NCBI RefSeq assembly: GCF_964340395.1
Contig: NC_135563.1
Location: 1,841,501-1,905,500, forward strand
Source: Glandiceps talaboti
Lineage: Eukaryota > Hemichordata > Enteropneusta > Spengelidae
Reading direction: 5' to 3'
Length of the DNA stretch: 64,000 nucleotides
The translations under genes and the position numbers were made by a program. Shown here piece by piece: positions 1 through 13,517 of the stretch. The notes beneath the pieces are model-generated. The model saw nothing but the letters and a program-made list of their open reading frames with translations, was not told where the DNA came from and made no database searches. The number at the start of each line of letters is the position of its first letter. Positions within the stretch are counted from its first letter, which is position 1.

Positions 1-210
1 ATCTGCATGTATACTATGTAATTTGTTATCAAAACTGACTAACAACAAGTTGGTTTTTATAAACAGGCGGACCTTATTTACTTTGAAATTTATGTTGATT
101 AATGAATTGTTTTTGTTTTGTCAAATTGTTCAGAATTTGTTGATTGTATTATTTTTTGCAGACAGGATTAGAACCTGAAAAAGGCCACCTTGTCATGTGT
201 TTATACAATA

Positions 211-1242
211 ATTATAGACAGTGTTAATCAATATATTGGTTGGTGAACTAATTATAGACAGTGTTAATCAATGTATTGGTTGGTGAACTAATTATAGACA
301 GTGTTAATCAATGTATTGGTTGGTGAACAAGTTATAGACAGTGTTAATCAATGTATTAGTTGGTGAACTAATTATAGACAGTGTTAATCAATGTATTGGT
401 TGGTGAACAAGTTATAGACAGTGTTAATCAATGTATTGGTTGGTGAACAAGTTATAGACAGTGTTAATGTATTGGTTGGTGAACTAATTATAGACAGTGT
501 TAATCAATGTATTGGTTGGTGAACAAGTTATAGACAGTGTTAATGTATTGGTTGGTGAACTAATTATAGACAGTGTTAATCAATGTATTAGTTGGTGAAC
601 AAATTATAGACAGTGTTAATCAATGTATTGGTTGGTGAACTAATTATAGACAGTGTTAATCAATGTATTAGTTGGTGAACTAATTATAGACAGTGTTAAT
701 CAATGTATTGGTTGGTGAACAAGTTATAGACAGTGTTAATCAATGTATTGGTTGGTGAACAAGTTATAGACAGTGTTAATCGATGTATTGGTTGGTGAAC
801 TAATTATAGACAGTGTTAATCAATGTATTGGTTGGTGAACTAATTATAGACAGTGTTAATCAATGTATTGGTTGGTGAACAAGTTATAGACAGTGTTAAT
901 CAATGTATTAGTTGGTGAAATAAATATAGACAGTGTTAATCAATGTATTGGTTGGTGAACAAGTTATAGACAGTGTTAATCAATGTATTGGTTGGTGAAC
1001 TAATTATAGACAGTGTTAATCAATGTATTGGTTGGTGAACAAGTTATAGACAGTGTTAATCAATGTATTGGTTGGTGAACAAGTTATAGACAGTGTTAAT
1101 CAATGTATTGGTTGGTGAACAAGTTATAGACAGTGTTAATCGATGTATTGGTTGGTGAACTAATTATAGACAGTGTTAATCAATGTATTGGTTGGTGAAC
1201 TAATTATAGACAGTGTTAATCAATGTATTGGTTGGTGAACAA
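211..1242. repeat. 40-bp minisatellite, about 26 copies
   Basis: A head-to-tail array with a 40-bp unit that begins ATTATAGACAGTGTTAATCA and continues with ATGTATTGGTTGGTGAACTA. Two unit types are mixed, ending CTAATT or CAAGTT at the junction, and two units lack the four bases CAAT (36 bp). It has no unique spacers, so it is not CRISPR-like. It lies in DNA that is probably intronic to the minus-strand RGS12 gene. Confidence 0.95.
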
Positions 1243-4213
1243 ATAAAAAACAAAGGCATATGTTTTCTCCTTTTTTTTACATCTCACACAAGTCCACGTC
1301 TTATTTGTTTTCAATAATGATTGCTTGCATGATTTCCTACGACTTCCAACTTTAGTGATATCTACAAACAAACAATTTAAAAGTTAAAATGCTGTTTACT
1401 TGCTAATTTGTTATATTCTCAGATATATCTAGACACAGACCAAAGAGGTACAGCAACAACAAAATATTGGCAAAACAAATTTGTTGCAAAATGTAGAACT
1501 TTTGAGAAATAAAGTGGTGCTAATGCTAAGTTAGTCATCAAAATGAAACACAGTGACATCAATATGACATTCAGTATGGCTAAACACATCTGACTTGTTC
1601 ATTTTACGAACTTTGGTCGCTTTTTAAAGTTATTTATTTTATGCAAATTACAGTGTGCATTTCAGCACTCAGGTGTAGGGTATCATATCCAGTTCTTACA
1701 GAGTAATTGTTTCTTTACTACTAGACACATTTGGCTATTTGGGGTTTTATGCCTGACTAACATTTGGTCAATTGTTTCTATGAGTTCCACGGACCACAAT
1801 AGATATAGCAGTGAAAAAACCTAGTAGTTAGTTATACTGGAAGAAGGCTTGCAACGGAGCAGGTCTAATCTGGGGATTACATGTACATGTAAGTACAGGG
1901 TGTGACATTGCCATTCGTACCTGAGATTGCTAAAATATGCAAGTCACCCTTAGACACAAATAAACACCGTCTATTTATCATTTGTTGTTTTGGAAGCAAC
2001 TTAACAAACTTATTACTTTTGTTTGTGTTGTCAACTTTCAAGTGATAGTAGGTACATGTAGGTGAAATGTACTTCTCTACTTTTTGTTCAGTGTTCCTGA
2101 AATGTCAAATACAGTAACACATTAAAATTTACATAATTATAAAAACATTTGGCAAAGTTCTTCCTATCATGGGTCTAATGATTTACTGGAAAATATGGCA
2201 AATTTTATTCCACTTGGAAAAAAACAATATAACTCTTCACATATTGAAACAAGTTTGAAGTTTAAATCATCCTTGTGTAAAGACACAAACCTTGAGAATG
2301 ATAGCTAGAAACTGGTAACAACCTCCAGGGCAAACAACTACAAAACCCAACCATACAACCGTTCTCATCTCATTTTGCATTCAAATAGCTAAAAGCCAAA
2401 CAACACAGATCTTTGCCTCCAGGCATCAGCAAATTTACAGCAATGGGCGTGACCAAGATCTTCACAGAAAAACAAAACAAAAAATCCCATACACCATATT
2501 GTATATTTACTTGGTATTTTAATCTGACAATGTCATAATCCACACAAAAATTTTCTGAATTCAAGGAATCTTGTTGAAATTTGTTTTCTCTAATCTAGGT
2601 TTCCCAAAGTAGAGTAATTTTTGGACTACATGTAAACAATAAGGAATCCCTCTCTGAAAGGATTCCTCATTTTGTTACCTGTTTACACCTGTTTAAATCT
2701 TATTTCCTTTCCTTATGCTACAAAGTAAAAAGTAGGGGATAATAAGAATATAGAATCTTAGCTACTATAGTCAGTGTAAATTAGGATGACATGGTGACTG
2801 TATACAATGACAAGATCTACAAGTCAACTACTTACTTACAGTAATCACCAATTAACAACCATTTCAAGGCTATATTTACAATTCACTATTTAACAGTCAA
2901 ATCTGATTTCTGAATTTTCATTTGTGGTAGATGTACGTGTAAATTCTATGGCACGGTTAATGAATGTGGTCTGTATGTTTTAGCCATATTAGAAACAGTT
3001 GGTGTAGTAAAAACAAGAAGTGACATTTGGTTTGGTAAACTTTAACTCATCTAGATTTGTGCATTTATTAAAACTCTACCTTACAGTGTACCCACAACAG
3101 AGCTACATGAATCTTTGGGTAAAGGGGATGACTGGTAGTGGTAGATTCCATACAAAACTTATGAGTCTGTCTTTTTTGTCTGTAGCCTGTAAATTAAGAA
3201 TTTTGAACGGATCTGACAGGCAGTTCAATCTAAACAGAAATACAGGCTGAGAACCAGACAAACTAACAAAGTCAGATTGTAATGACCTTTGTACCTGTAC
3301 CTATACCTGTATGCATTGCATATCTAGATGAACTTGGAGGTTAAAGGTCATGTAAACAGTGGTAACACTGTCCACTGCTTAGCTGGGACTAGTAGTAGTA
3401 GTAGTACAGTTATGATGCATAATATCAACATCAATCTTTGAGAATGTCCCTAGAAACATGGATTCATACAGTTTCTACAATCAATTCCAATACTAAATGT
3501 AAATCTTGATATTAGCCAAGTAGCATTGATGAACACTTTGTCATGCATACTAAATCACTCACTCTAAAGTTTGATGACATCCATTGTTATATTATACATT
3601 GGTGGCTTGTTTCAGTCAAATACACAATATCTCTAGTATATTTAGTATATAGCCACAACAAAGACATGCAATTAATGTAATGTCAAGTCAAAATTAAATT
3701 CAAAAAATTCATATTCTACAAGTTGTATTTTTCTACCATCATCTCTTCCAGTAGTACAACTGGCTAATGACTGGGTTAAGGGGAATTTTTTCTTTGTAAT
3801 AAAACATAACCTAAAACTTTAACTACTTAGCAATACATTTTAGCCAATAATTTGTTTCCTAAACTCAGATACTCCTTGCTGTTGTAAACAATTACAAAAC
3901 TTCATATCTTGAATTTTAACACATGACTTCAAAACATGTATGTATGTCACTAGTCAATATCAATGATTCAATATTGTATTTTATCATGCCAAATATTATA
4001 CTTATAGTATTATGCAAATATTCTGGTATAAATGTTATGCTATGAATTCCAGTAGTATTCATAGTCAGACAAGAATTGAGTAGAGAAACTGTGTTATCAT
4101 TATTCCATTAGATTTAAAGCATAGTACCATTCTTAATTGTAGCCTACACCCTAATTCCTTTATGTATACATACAAATGGTATGTGAGAGGTATGAGTACA
4201 TTTATTCACACAA
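1243..4213. other. AT-rich non-coding stretch, no gene recognised
   Basis: About 3 kb without a convincing coding region. Short open frames at 2370-2564 and 3020-3250 show no family motif and no splice context. The probable status is intron of RGS12, because that gene's coding exon at 13512-15662 ends in a splice donor pointing this way and the rest of the gene is missing. I looked for RGS or GoLoco exons on the minus strand and saw none. Confidence 0.5.
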
Positions 4214-5121
4214 TACATGACATACACAGGTTTCACAATCAGACTACACAACACTACTCTATGTACACTATGTCCCTGACAGCCACCTTACATGACATAC
4301 ACAGGTTTCACAATCAGACTACACAACACTACTCTATGTACACTATGTCCCTGACAGCCACCTTACATGACATACACAGGTTTCACAATCAGACTACACA
4401 ACACTACTCTATGTACACTATGTCCCTGACAGCCACCTTATATGACATACACAGGTTTCACAATCAGACTACACAACACTACTCTATGTACACTATGTCC
4501 CTGACAGCCACCTTACATGACATACACAGGTTTCACAATCAGACTACACAACACTACTCTATGTACACTATGTCCCTGACAGCCACCTTATATGACATAC
4601 ACAGGTTTCACAATCAGACTACACAACACTACTCTATGTACACTATGTCCCTGACAGCCACCTTACATGACATACACAGGTTTCACAATCAGACTACACA
4701 ACACTACTCTATGTACACTATGTCCCTGACAGCCACCTTATATGACATACACAGGTTTCACAATCAGACTACACAACACTACTCTATGTACACTATGTCC
4801 CTGACAGCCACCTTACATGACATACACAGGTTTCACAATCAGACTACACAACACTACTCTATGTACACTATGTCCCTGACAGCCACCTTATATGACATAC
4901 ACAGGTTTCACAATCAGACTACACAACACTACTCTATGTACACTATGTCCCTGACAGCCACCTTATATGACATACACAGGTTTCACAATCAGACTACACA
5001 ACACTACTCTATGTACACTATGTCCCTGACAGCCACCTTATATGACATACACAGGTTTCACAATCAGACTACACAACACTACTCTATGTACACTATGTCC
5101 CTGACAGCCACCTTACATGAC
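4214..5121. repeat. 75-bp minisatellite, about 12 nearly identical copies
   Basis: Each unit starts CATGACATACACAGGTTTCA or TATGACATACACAGGTTTCA. By eye the copies differ only at this first base. The order of the variable base from unit 1 is C C C T C T C T C T T T C (last one partial). Because 75 is divisible by three and the unit lacks a stop in one plus-strand frame, a 323-codon open frame (4162-5133) runs through the array, giving a 25-residue peptide repeat. I regard the frame as a by-product of the period rather than a gene: there is no signal peptide and no recognised domain. Confidence 0.95.
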
Positions 5122-6470
5122 CTCTTAATTTGACCCAGATCACCAGAGTGACTGGAATTATATGTTTTTATGACTGATACATAGAAATTTGATGACATTC
5201 AGCAGATTCTGTTATTAAAATGAGTAGAGTGGAAATAGTAATGAGTGTGAACATTTGTCTATACATGTGATATACAAAAAGTGCACAAAACAAATACACA
5301 AAACTTGGCGTGTTAGAAATTAACAAAAGATCAGTCTGTTTTTTCACATTTCTTATTTCTCATTTTTAAAGTCATGTCATTAATTAATACATGTACAATG
5401 ACATGTAGCTATGGCTGTAATATAATACTACCCATCACATTTATAATACACAATAACACGTAAACAGTGATGTCAGCAACACAGTGTGACCTGTCGTGTT
5501 ATCCTGTATTCATGACTTGAACACCCACACAATGATAATGTTCAAAACACCCCAACCACTGACAAAAACCAGTTGTCCAAAAACCTACATACAAATAGTA
5601 AATGAATGGTTTCCTTGCCGAGGAGAACAATGCATATGTACCTGTGCCATTACAAAGCCAGATAACAGTTAGGTTTCTTGCATGTTTTGATAACAGCCAT
5701 TGTGGCTAGCTTGTTGGTACAATACGGGTGGAGTAGGTTATGTAAAAGTAAGACTTTCAGAAGTAAATTGGTTAGGTGATTGGCTGATTTACTTGTACAC
5801 TGCAAAGCCACAGACATCTTTGTCTTGCTAATGATGACAGTTTATACACCAGTCACAGAACCATGGCAAATATCTCTGCTGGGATCTACTAGGAATGTGT
5901 CCATGGTTTACTGAATCATACTAAATTCTATTCAGCATATCCTAGTGTACGACAAGTGACAGACACTTGTTGAAAGCATAACACTGTTCAGTAGATTGCA
6001 AAGCATTCACGTTCCATTGTTACGCTAACCCCTATACACCTTGACTGCCTAGACAAAGAATTACCAACATTCTTTTTGGGCAGTGTTCAACAGTAACAAC
6101 AATTTCTCACTCAGAAATGCCTATGCATTTAGAATCCTGTCTTAAAAGGAATGCATGCACCAACTTATTGAAATCTTTAAAAAAAAAAAATCATAAATGT
6201 TCAGATTTGCTGGTCACTGCATTTTTCCTTTACTGCAACTATTCAACAATTGTAGTATATCAGCATTGGATAGCTTTAAATTATATTTCTGTATAAATAC
6301 ATCTGTATTTCACCTGGTAGTAAAATTTATGATTACATTTGAGTATATTTATTTGTGTTTGATTTGATTTGAATGCTTAGAGTATTAACCTGAGGCTAAA
6401 CAAAGACTGACAAGTTTACTAATGACAGGAGAATTTTTCACAACGACAGATCAAACCAATGTCTCACATG
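5122..6470. other. Non-coding stretch between two minisatellites
   Basis: AT-rich sequence with no open frame, RNA gene or mobile element that I can support. Probably intronic. Confidence 0.5.
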
Positions 6471-7278
6471 TACTCCAATGATACATGGTAAGGCTACCCA
6501 AGTACTACTCCAATGATACATGGTAAGGCTACCCAAGTACTACTCCAATGATACATGGTAAGGCTACACAAGTACTACTCCAATGATACATGGTAAGGCT
6601 ACCCAAGTACTACTCCAATGATACATGGTAAGGCTACCCAAGTACTACTCCAATGAGACATGGTAAGGCTACCCAAGTACTACTCCAATGATACATGGTA
6701 AGGCTACCCAAGTACTACTCCAATGAGACATCGTAAGGCTACCCAAGTACTACTCCAATGATACATGGTAAGGCTACCCAAGTACTACTCCAATGATACA
6801 TGGTAAGGCTACCCAAGTACTACTCCAATGATACATGGTAAGGCTACCCAAGTACTACTCCAATGATACATGGTAAGGCTACCCAAGTACTACTCCAATG
6901 TGACATCGTAAGGCTACCCAAGTACTACTCCAATAATACATGGTAAGGCTACCCAAGTACTACTCCAATGACACATGGTAAGGCTATTCAAGTACTACTC
7001 CAATGATACATGGTAAGGCTACCCAAGTACTACTCCAATGATACATGGTAAGGCTACCCAAGTACTACTCCAATGATACATGGTAAGGCTACCCAAGTAC
7101 TACTCCAATGATACATGGTAAGGCTACCCAAGTACTACTCCAATGATACATGGTAAGGCTACCCTAGTACTACTCCAATGATACATGGTAAGGCTACCCA
7201 AGTACTACTCCAATGATACATGGTAAGGCTACCCAAGTACTACTCCAATGAGACATCGTAAGGCTACCCAAGTACTAC
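6471..7278. repeat. 35-bp minisatellite, about 23 copies
   Basis: The unit is TACTCCAATGATACATGGTA followed by AGGCTACCCAAGTAC. Variants carry GAGACATGG, GAGACATCG, TGACATCG or ACACATGG at the central position. It is unrelated in sequence to the 40-, 75- and 32-bp arrays nearby. Confidence 0.95.
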
Positions 7279-8504
7279 GACTCAAAGTTCTACTTGTACT
7301 AGTTGTAGTTCAAAGTATAACATTGTTCTTGACAATGTCTGTATACACAACAAACAATAAAGGTTTGTATGCCATGGTGTCAGACACTGTCAAACTATGG
7401 ACAGTACATTTAGACATTGGTTGACAATGTCAAATTGTTTGTATACTTATCTCTCCAACCTTTATTTTTCTTTTCAAGCTACTCCTAATCCCAAGATCAT
7501 GACCTATGCTGTCAAATATGTGCATTTATACACTAGTAGTAAACTGTTTGTATAGTATCTCCTCGTAATGGTAGACTAGTAAAACACTAAGAGTCAACAA
7601 CACTGTATGGGCCAAAGCCTGCGTTTCCACTCCTGAGTTTCATTGAATATACTGTGTAAAATTTACAAAATTATTCTATAAGTTACAATGGGTTTTCAAA
7701 CCTTGACAAAAAGTGATTCCTAATTGCTAACACAAACAATTATTATTGCCACCCATTACACACTACTAACTAATTGACTTACAATACTTCACATGTATAG
7801 CCAGTACTTCTGAGAGCAAACATTTTAAATGTTTGAAGGGAATAATTACAAAATACACCACCTTGTCACATAAATGGTAGTTCCTCAATAGTCAATTAAA
7901 TACGGTCTTTAAATGTTTGGAATATATATCACAAAACACACAAGCACATTTTATTGTACCCTGCAAATACTGTGGCCAGACCCTTGACCCTATTGCCAAT
8001 CAGTTACTCATTGTAGTTCAAGTTCAAATTCTTTTTATGTCAAAAACTACAAAACTTTTCCTTACAATCTAAGCTGTTCTGTACTACAGGTGGGAAAGTC
8101 TCACTATTTTTGTACTTGATTACAAGACATTTATAGTTTGTGTTTGTGACGGTCTTTGAACCCTGGTAACAAAGGTAGGAAATCTGATAAAACTTGACAA
8201 AATTTCCTTACTTAGTACCACTGGGTAAGTAAGTACCGTAACTTAGTTTGTTGGGAAATAACTGAGGGAACTCATGGAGATTTTATCAACTTATTTTGTC
8301 CCTTGAAAAACTATAACAGATAATTCACCATTACCATTTCAAAATTTACCATATCATCAATATAAGACACACAATATGAAAAATGACAACATTATACTAG
8401 CAAATAAACAACAGCTGATAGTATTGCTATTTATTTCGGGACAAATAATTCTGAGCAGGTAGGAGCACCTCGGTTTACTTTGGCAATAAACATGTACATG
8501 TGAA
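7279..8504. other. Non-coding stretch, nothing recognised
   Basis: AT-rich DNA with no supportable gene. Probably part of the same RGS12 intron. Confidence 0.5.
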
Positions 8505-8804
8505 TGTGACTTCACTGTCCTGACTACATTAATTGATGTGACTTCACTGTCCTGACTACATTAATTGATGTGACTTCACTGTCCTGACTACATTAATTGA
8601 TGTGACTTCACTGTCCTGACTACATTAATTGATGTGACTTCACTGTCCTGACTACATTAATTGATGTGACTTCACTGTCCTGACTACATTAATTGATGTG
8701 ACTTCACTGTCCTGACTACATTAATTGATGTGACTTCACTGTCCTGACTACATTAATTGATGTGACTTCACTGTAATGACTACATTAATTGATGTGACTT
8801 CACT
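8505..8804. repeat. 32-bp minisatellite, about 9 copies
   Basis: The unit is TGTGACTTCACTGTCCTGAC followed by TACATTAATTGA. The first eight units are almost identical. The last ones diverge (CTGTAATGAC, then CACTTCTCG), which marks a decaying right edge. Confidence 0.95.
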
Positions 8805-11800
8805 TCTCGTAGACATTGTTCTTACCCCCTCCCTTCTAGTAGACATTGTTCTAACTGCTCTCCCTTGCCGGCATCCCCACCCCACCCCCAGTTGAGTTTG
8901 CATGTACAGTTGTAACTGCAGACTACAAGATGCCATCTCACATCCTGGGATTGTCAGAATTGTTAAGGGCAGTAAGTTGGTTAAATCAAATTGAGGTCTC
9001 CTGGTGTTTTACTGGAGTTACCCACCCAATATAATGATCAAGAATAAGGAAATGTATGAATTCAATTCAGGAATTCTAAAAGTTTATGGCTAGATCTTAT
9101 TGACTACATGTACAACTTGTTTTCTTAAAGGGAAGGGTAAAGTGTGAATTTATCAGTATAGATTACTACTTTGGATTAGATATACATACTATAAAGTTTA
9201 ACATTTCAAACTGAAAAGACATGTATTAAAGTAATAATACTTGGATAATTAGAATACGGATCACTTAATTTCTCCCTTCACAGCTGATAGCATTTAATAG
9301 CATAATTTATTTGTTATCACAAGTAACCAAAGGCTAGACATAATGTGACAGGCATTACATGTTGTGTAGTTCATCTGACATGTAATCATAGCCCTAACCC
9401 CTACACCAAAGGGTCTATGATGTAATGAGCCAATACTGTTATAAAGCTATAAACTTGCCAACAAGTTAAAGTTCACTAAAACAGTTCTATTGTTTTGACA
9501 AGTAATTGACCTAATTGGTTTATTTACATAAACCTACTTAAAAGATACTACCAGTGCCAACATAGCTGTTTTATTTGTTGATAGTACCCACCCACCTTAA
9601 GGGAAACTTGAGTATATCATGGTTTCTGCATCACTGGTATGCACAGAATTGTGTTAAGGTACTGCCCTTTGTCCCTTGGTACTCATCAATAGTCAATTTG
9701 AGATGCCAACACCGACTGTAAATCACTCCCAGTTTTATAGCCCTTGGTTAGATGCTTAAAAACACATCACAAAAGACAAACAACAGCTATGTTTTTCATA
9801 GTTTAACAGAAAACACTATAAAATTTGGAAATGAAAAACCGTTACCATGTAGTTTCTTGCATATGAATAACATGAATAACTCATATTTGGATTTCCCTCA
9901 GTTTTCTCAAAATGGTTTATTGTGAAGTAACTGATTCATTTCAATCACTAGGCCAGTCCTACTTTCACTCAGGACAGGGTACTATCTATTGTACTGAAAA
10001 CTTTTACCAATTAATTTTATGTTGCAGGAAAGTGAGGGACTGCTAAAAACATGTCTTCATGCACGTAACCACACTAAATAACAGAACTGAACATATTGGA
10101 AATACTTTATGGTAAACAAAAAAAATGTGAACATTGTCACCCATTTTCTTTTGGTGAGACTTAATGACTCATTGCTCAAAGTGTCTTGTTTCAAAGTATT
10201 TGGTTTTGCTGATTTTGAAATCTATAGGAACAAGACAATCATGAATAGCTAGGCCAGACAATCACAAAAATGTGGATGTCACCTACATTGTATTACAGAC
10301 ATATTTGATTTAGCAAGATACAAACTGTTAAAATGTTAGCTACATATGTAATTAAGGATATTAAAATAAATACTAAAATAACTTGGTGTTACTTATCTAT
10401 ATGTATCAACCTGTCATTACAGATTTTGTCAAACTGAATGTGTTTTTGGACAAAGTACAAAGTATTTACACTGGAAGGCCATACAGTTGACACTAAGGTA
10501 AAAGTACAAAGCAGGGAATTCAACAACAGATCAATAGTGAAAACAAAGGCCTGACTCTTCTACTACTAGGTACCAGTAAAACATTTGAAGAGTTGTTGTT
10601 TTGAAACAAAGTACTTGACACATAAAAAGAATCATCAAGAATGTCAGTATTGAAATGATAACCTTTAGAATTGTCCTCAGGGAAGTATGAAAACAATGAC
10701 TCCCCATTTACAGGCAATAAAATCTATGACTCGTAGAAAAAACGACGATGTTGGACAACCTACCATCTTTTATCAGGTTTTGACGATTGAGTTCAAGATG
10801 GCCTGAAAAACGCAGCTCAGCAATGGAGATCACCGAAAGGAACCGCGAGAAACAAGACAGTTGTTTATCTTTTTAGAAGCGTAGTACTTCCAACAGTTGA
10901 TGTCAGTATGACTTTATACTGAACTATATGAGTATTTTGGTGTCTATAGGGAACTTAGTTAGGGTCGTTAACCCTCTAAATGGACTATCACACAGTACCA
11001 GCTATCATATTGATAAGCTAACAACTCACAAAGACATCTCTGTTTCTATACAAAAAATATGTCATAGTAAACTGACCTGAAATAACAGAATGAAAAAAAC
11101 AAAACTTTTCCTTTTTTATGAAACGCTGGAGGCAGGACCTTCATAAAATTGACTATTGTCTAACGATGGTCACATTGGACAACAATGACTGGAATTTTGG
11201 ATAGAGACCAAGATGGCTATTGTCTACACATGTACATGTAGTCAAACAGACAGCCCCCTTAAGGAGGGATATCTTGGTTGTGTTAAATATCTGCCATACC
11301 CTTAGAATAACATTTGACCCTAGACAACTTCTAGCATGTACACTGTACAGCAACTAATTCAAAATCAATTCACAACATGAGATATACAGGATGTATGTGT
11401 ATATCAAATAACAACTATTTTAGTTCACATGTAATATGTGAACAGTAGCAACACAATGAATATATAATAGCATATACAAGTTTCACCAACATTTCAGAAA
11501 TCAAGAGACGGCAATAGTCTGTATCTTTAATATCATTATTATCATGATTTGTCAATTATGTAGTATCATCATGAAGGCAGAAGCACACTTCAGTCAGAAA
11601 AGACAGGTCAGAAAGACTGTATATATACCCAAAACACTTGTGACAAACAAACAATAAAAATACAAAAAATCACAAAAGACAGTTTGTAAATAGAATGGAC
11701 AACTACTAGTACTACTAGTGTACACCCAACATATAATAAATGACATCATTGGATCATTTACAAGTTATCCTAATACCAGGTTTGAGTTTATTTATTACAT

Positions 11801-13264
11801 TTTTAAGTGATAGTTAAGTATACTAGATGTAAGTTGAATACTTTGAATACCCTTTTATATGCAGTAAAAAATACACCCCAAAAACATATAAACTGAAGCT
11901 TTTACCCCTGTAAAGAGGATTCTTGGAAACATGTATTGGAAATAAATATTTTTAAATATTTGTGGAATTACCAGTATCACAGTATGAATAAATTAGCCCT
12001 CAAATATTTTCCTTCATAGTTGAAGTACTTAAAAGTTTGGTTTAAATGTACTAAATACCAAGCATCATGTAAATCAATTACATGTCATGTATAATATATT
12101 ACATTTATTGCTATATAATAGTAGCTATCTTAAGATTATACTAGGTATTAAATTATAACTGTCTATTCAGTTTTATAGTCAAACTGATTGTGACAATTTT
12201 TTTTTGTTTATTTCCTTACTTGCTGACTTGTTTGTTTGTTCTGGTAGTATATTTATTGTACTTCAGTCACACTATCAAATGATAGTACATACATGTATCA
12301 AGTCTATGTCAAAATACAGTAGTTAAATTGCACACTCAGCAGTTATCCACTACCAAATCATATTTATCGATAAAGATCTGATATTCAAAAGTTATAACCG
12401 ATTATGAATCACAGCATGAAATATTCTCTCCTTCAGTATGAGTGTATGCACAGAGGGAAAATGACCAGAGTCTCCCTCTGTATGAGTGTATGCAAGAGGG
12501 GAAAAATGAGGGAAGGGGAGCACAAATCCTGTATTTCCTGCCAACTTGTAAAGTTTGTGTGTACAAACAGTTATCCCTGGTAGAAAGAAGGCCAAGGAGT
12601 TCATTAATATACATTGACATGGTGTTCACCTTCCCTATCAATTACATGTAGCCTATATTCCACTACATTTCAAACCATTTTGTGCATTATTAAATAAATT
12701 TAATACAAGTTTCACAGTGAGTTGAAATTTGTTGTGTAGGTGTCTTGGGATGAGCAGAAACAGATGTACATGTACAACTTAATGTATGTTTCTCCAAGGC
12801 AAATTGACAAGGTCATTCATATCCAAATCAGGTCTAAAAATATAATGTTCAGTAAAAATGCTTCAAAAATCTTCCTCTCCAAAACTTCTGGGCCAATAGA
12901 GTTGAAAATTTGCTCTGTAGGTTTCTTGGGATGAAAATTATATCAAAATATCACCAAACTCTTTGATATATTCACTACTTGTAACTTAGTTTCTGATTAT
13001 GGGAACATGAATGCAAACAACAAATTTATTTAGAGTGGGTGTGCTGAACTTCATTAAGTTCATTTTATTATTTTCATTTAGGCTCCATCAATTAAATACT
13101 ACATGTTTGCAATCCATTAATTTTAGAATAAGTAGGGAGGTACGTGTAGATTTTTTATTTTATTTTATTATATATATTTTTTCATGTGTGAGTGTCAAGT
13201 TCCGGTTTTCCATTGTTTTCCAAATGGTCTCTGTGTTATTTATTTATTCCTATCAGATATTCGG
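8805..13264. other. 4.5 kb AT-rich non-coding DNA
   Basis: No recognisable gene. A locally GC-richer patch at about 10740-10860 shows, on the minus strand, a splice-acceptor-like pyrimidine run, a short open segment and a GTAGGT donor. It matches no domain, so I do not call it an exon. Open frames at 10520-10717, 11153-11353 and 12392-12651 lack any family motif. The stretch is probably the large intron 3' of the RGS12 PDZ/PTB exon. Confidence 0.45.
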
Positions 13265-13442
13265 CCATTACAGATTGGAAGAAGAGTTTTATATTTTCTT
13301 TTTTAAGTTGATGTCAGTTTCCGCATCACAATTTTTGTGATATTATTATTTTTTTCTCAAATACGTAAAAAAAAAGTTTAGGGTCGGCAGTGAAAAACTA
13401 GGTGGGGTTGGGTAACCGGAACCAAACAATTATTTTTTTTAG
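13265..13442 (-). repeat. Dispersed repeat, inverted relative to the copy at 42.4 kb
   Basis: On the minus strand this stretch contains GGTTCCGGTTACCCAACCCC, then CACCTAGTTTTTCACTGCCG, then sequence running to a GCGGAAACTGACA motif. The same order occurs on the plus strand at 42418-42555. It is an interspersed repeat of unknown class; no terminal repeats or coding capacity are seen. Confidence 0.7.
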
Positions 13443-13505
13443 CCCTTATACATGTATGTCCACAAATACCTACATAGTACATGTATGTTACAATTGATAG
13501 TAGTA

Positions 13506-13517
13506 TCTCACCTGTCT
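13506..13517 (-). other. RGS12 splice donor
   Basis: On the minus strand the coding frame reaches GACAG and is followed by GTGAGA, a near-consensus 5' splice site. The last exon base is 13512. Reading through would add seven residues and a stop. Splicing here leaves exactly 717 codons (phase 0), so the intron call is favoured over a true protein end. Confidence 0.85.

Noticed and set aside
211-1242. Regular repeats that might suggest a CRISPR array
   Set aside because: The repeats are directly adjacent without unique spacers, and the genome is clearly eukaryotic.
4162-5133. 323-codon open frame with a 25-residue peptide repeat
   Set aside because: The frame is forced open by a stop-free 75-bp tandem unit. 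There is no domain, signal sequence or splice evidence, so it is annotated as a minisatellite only.
10740-10860. GC-richer patch with acceptor- and donor-like sites on the minus strand
   Set aside because: The ~39-nt open segment has no similarity to RGS12 or another family, and a single micro-exon cannot be supported by sequence alone.
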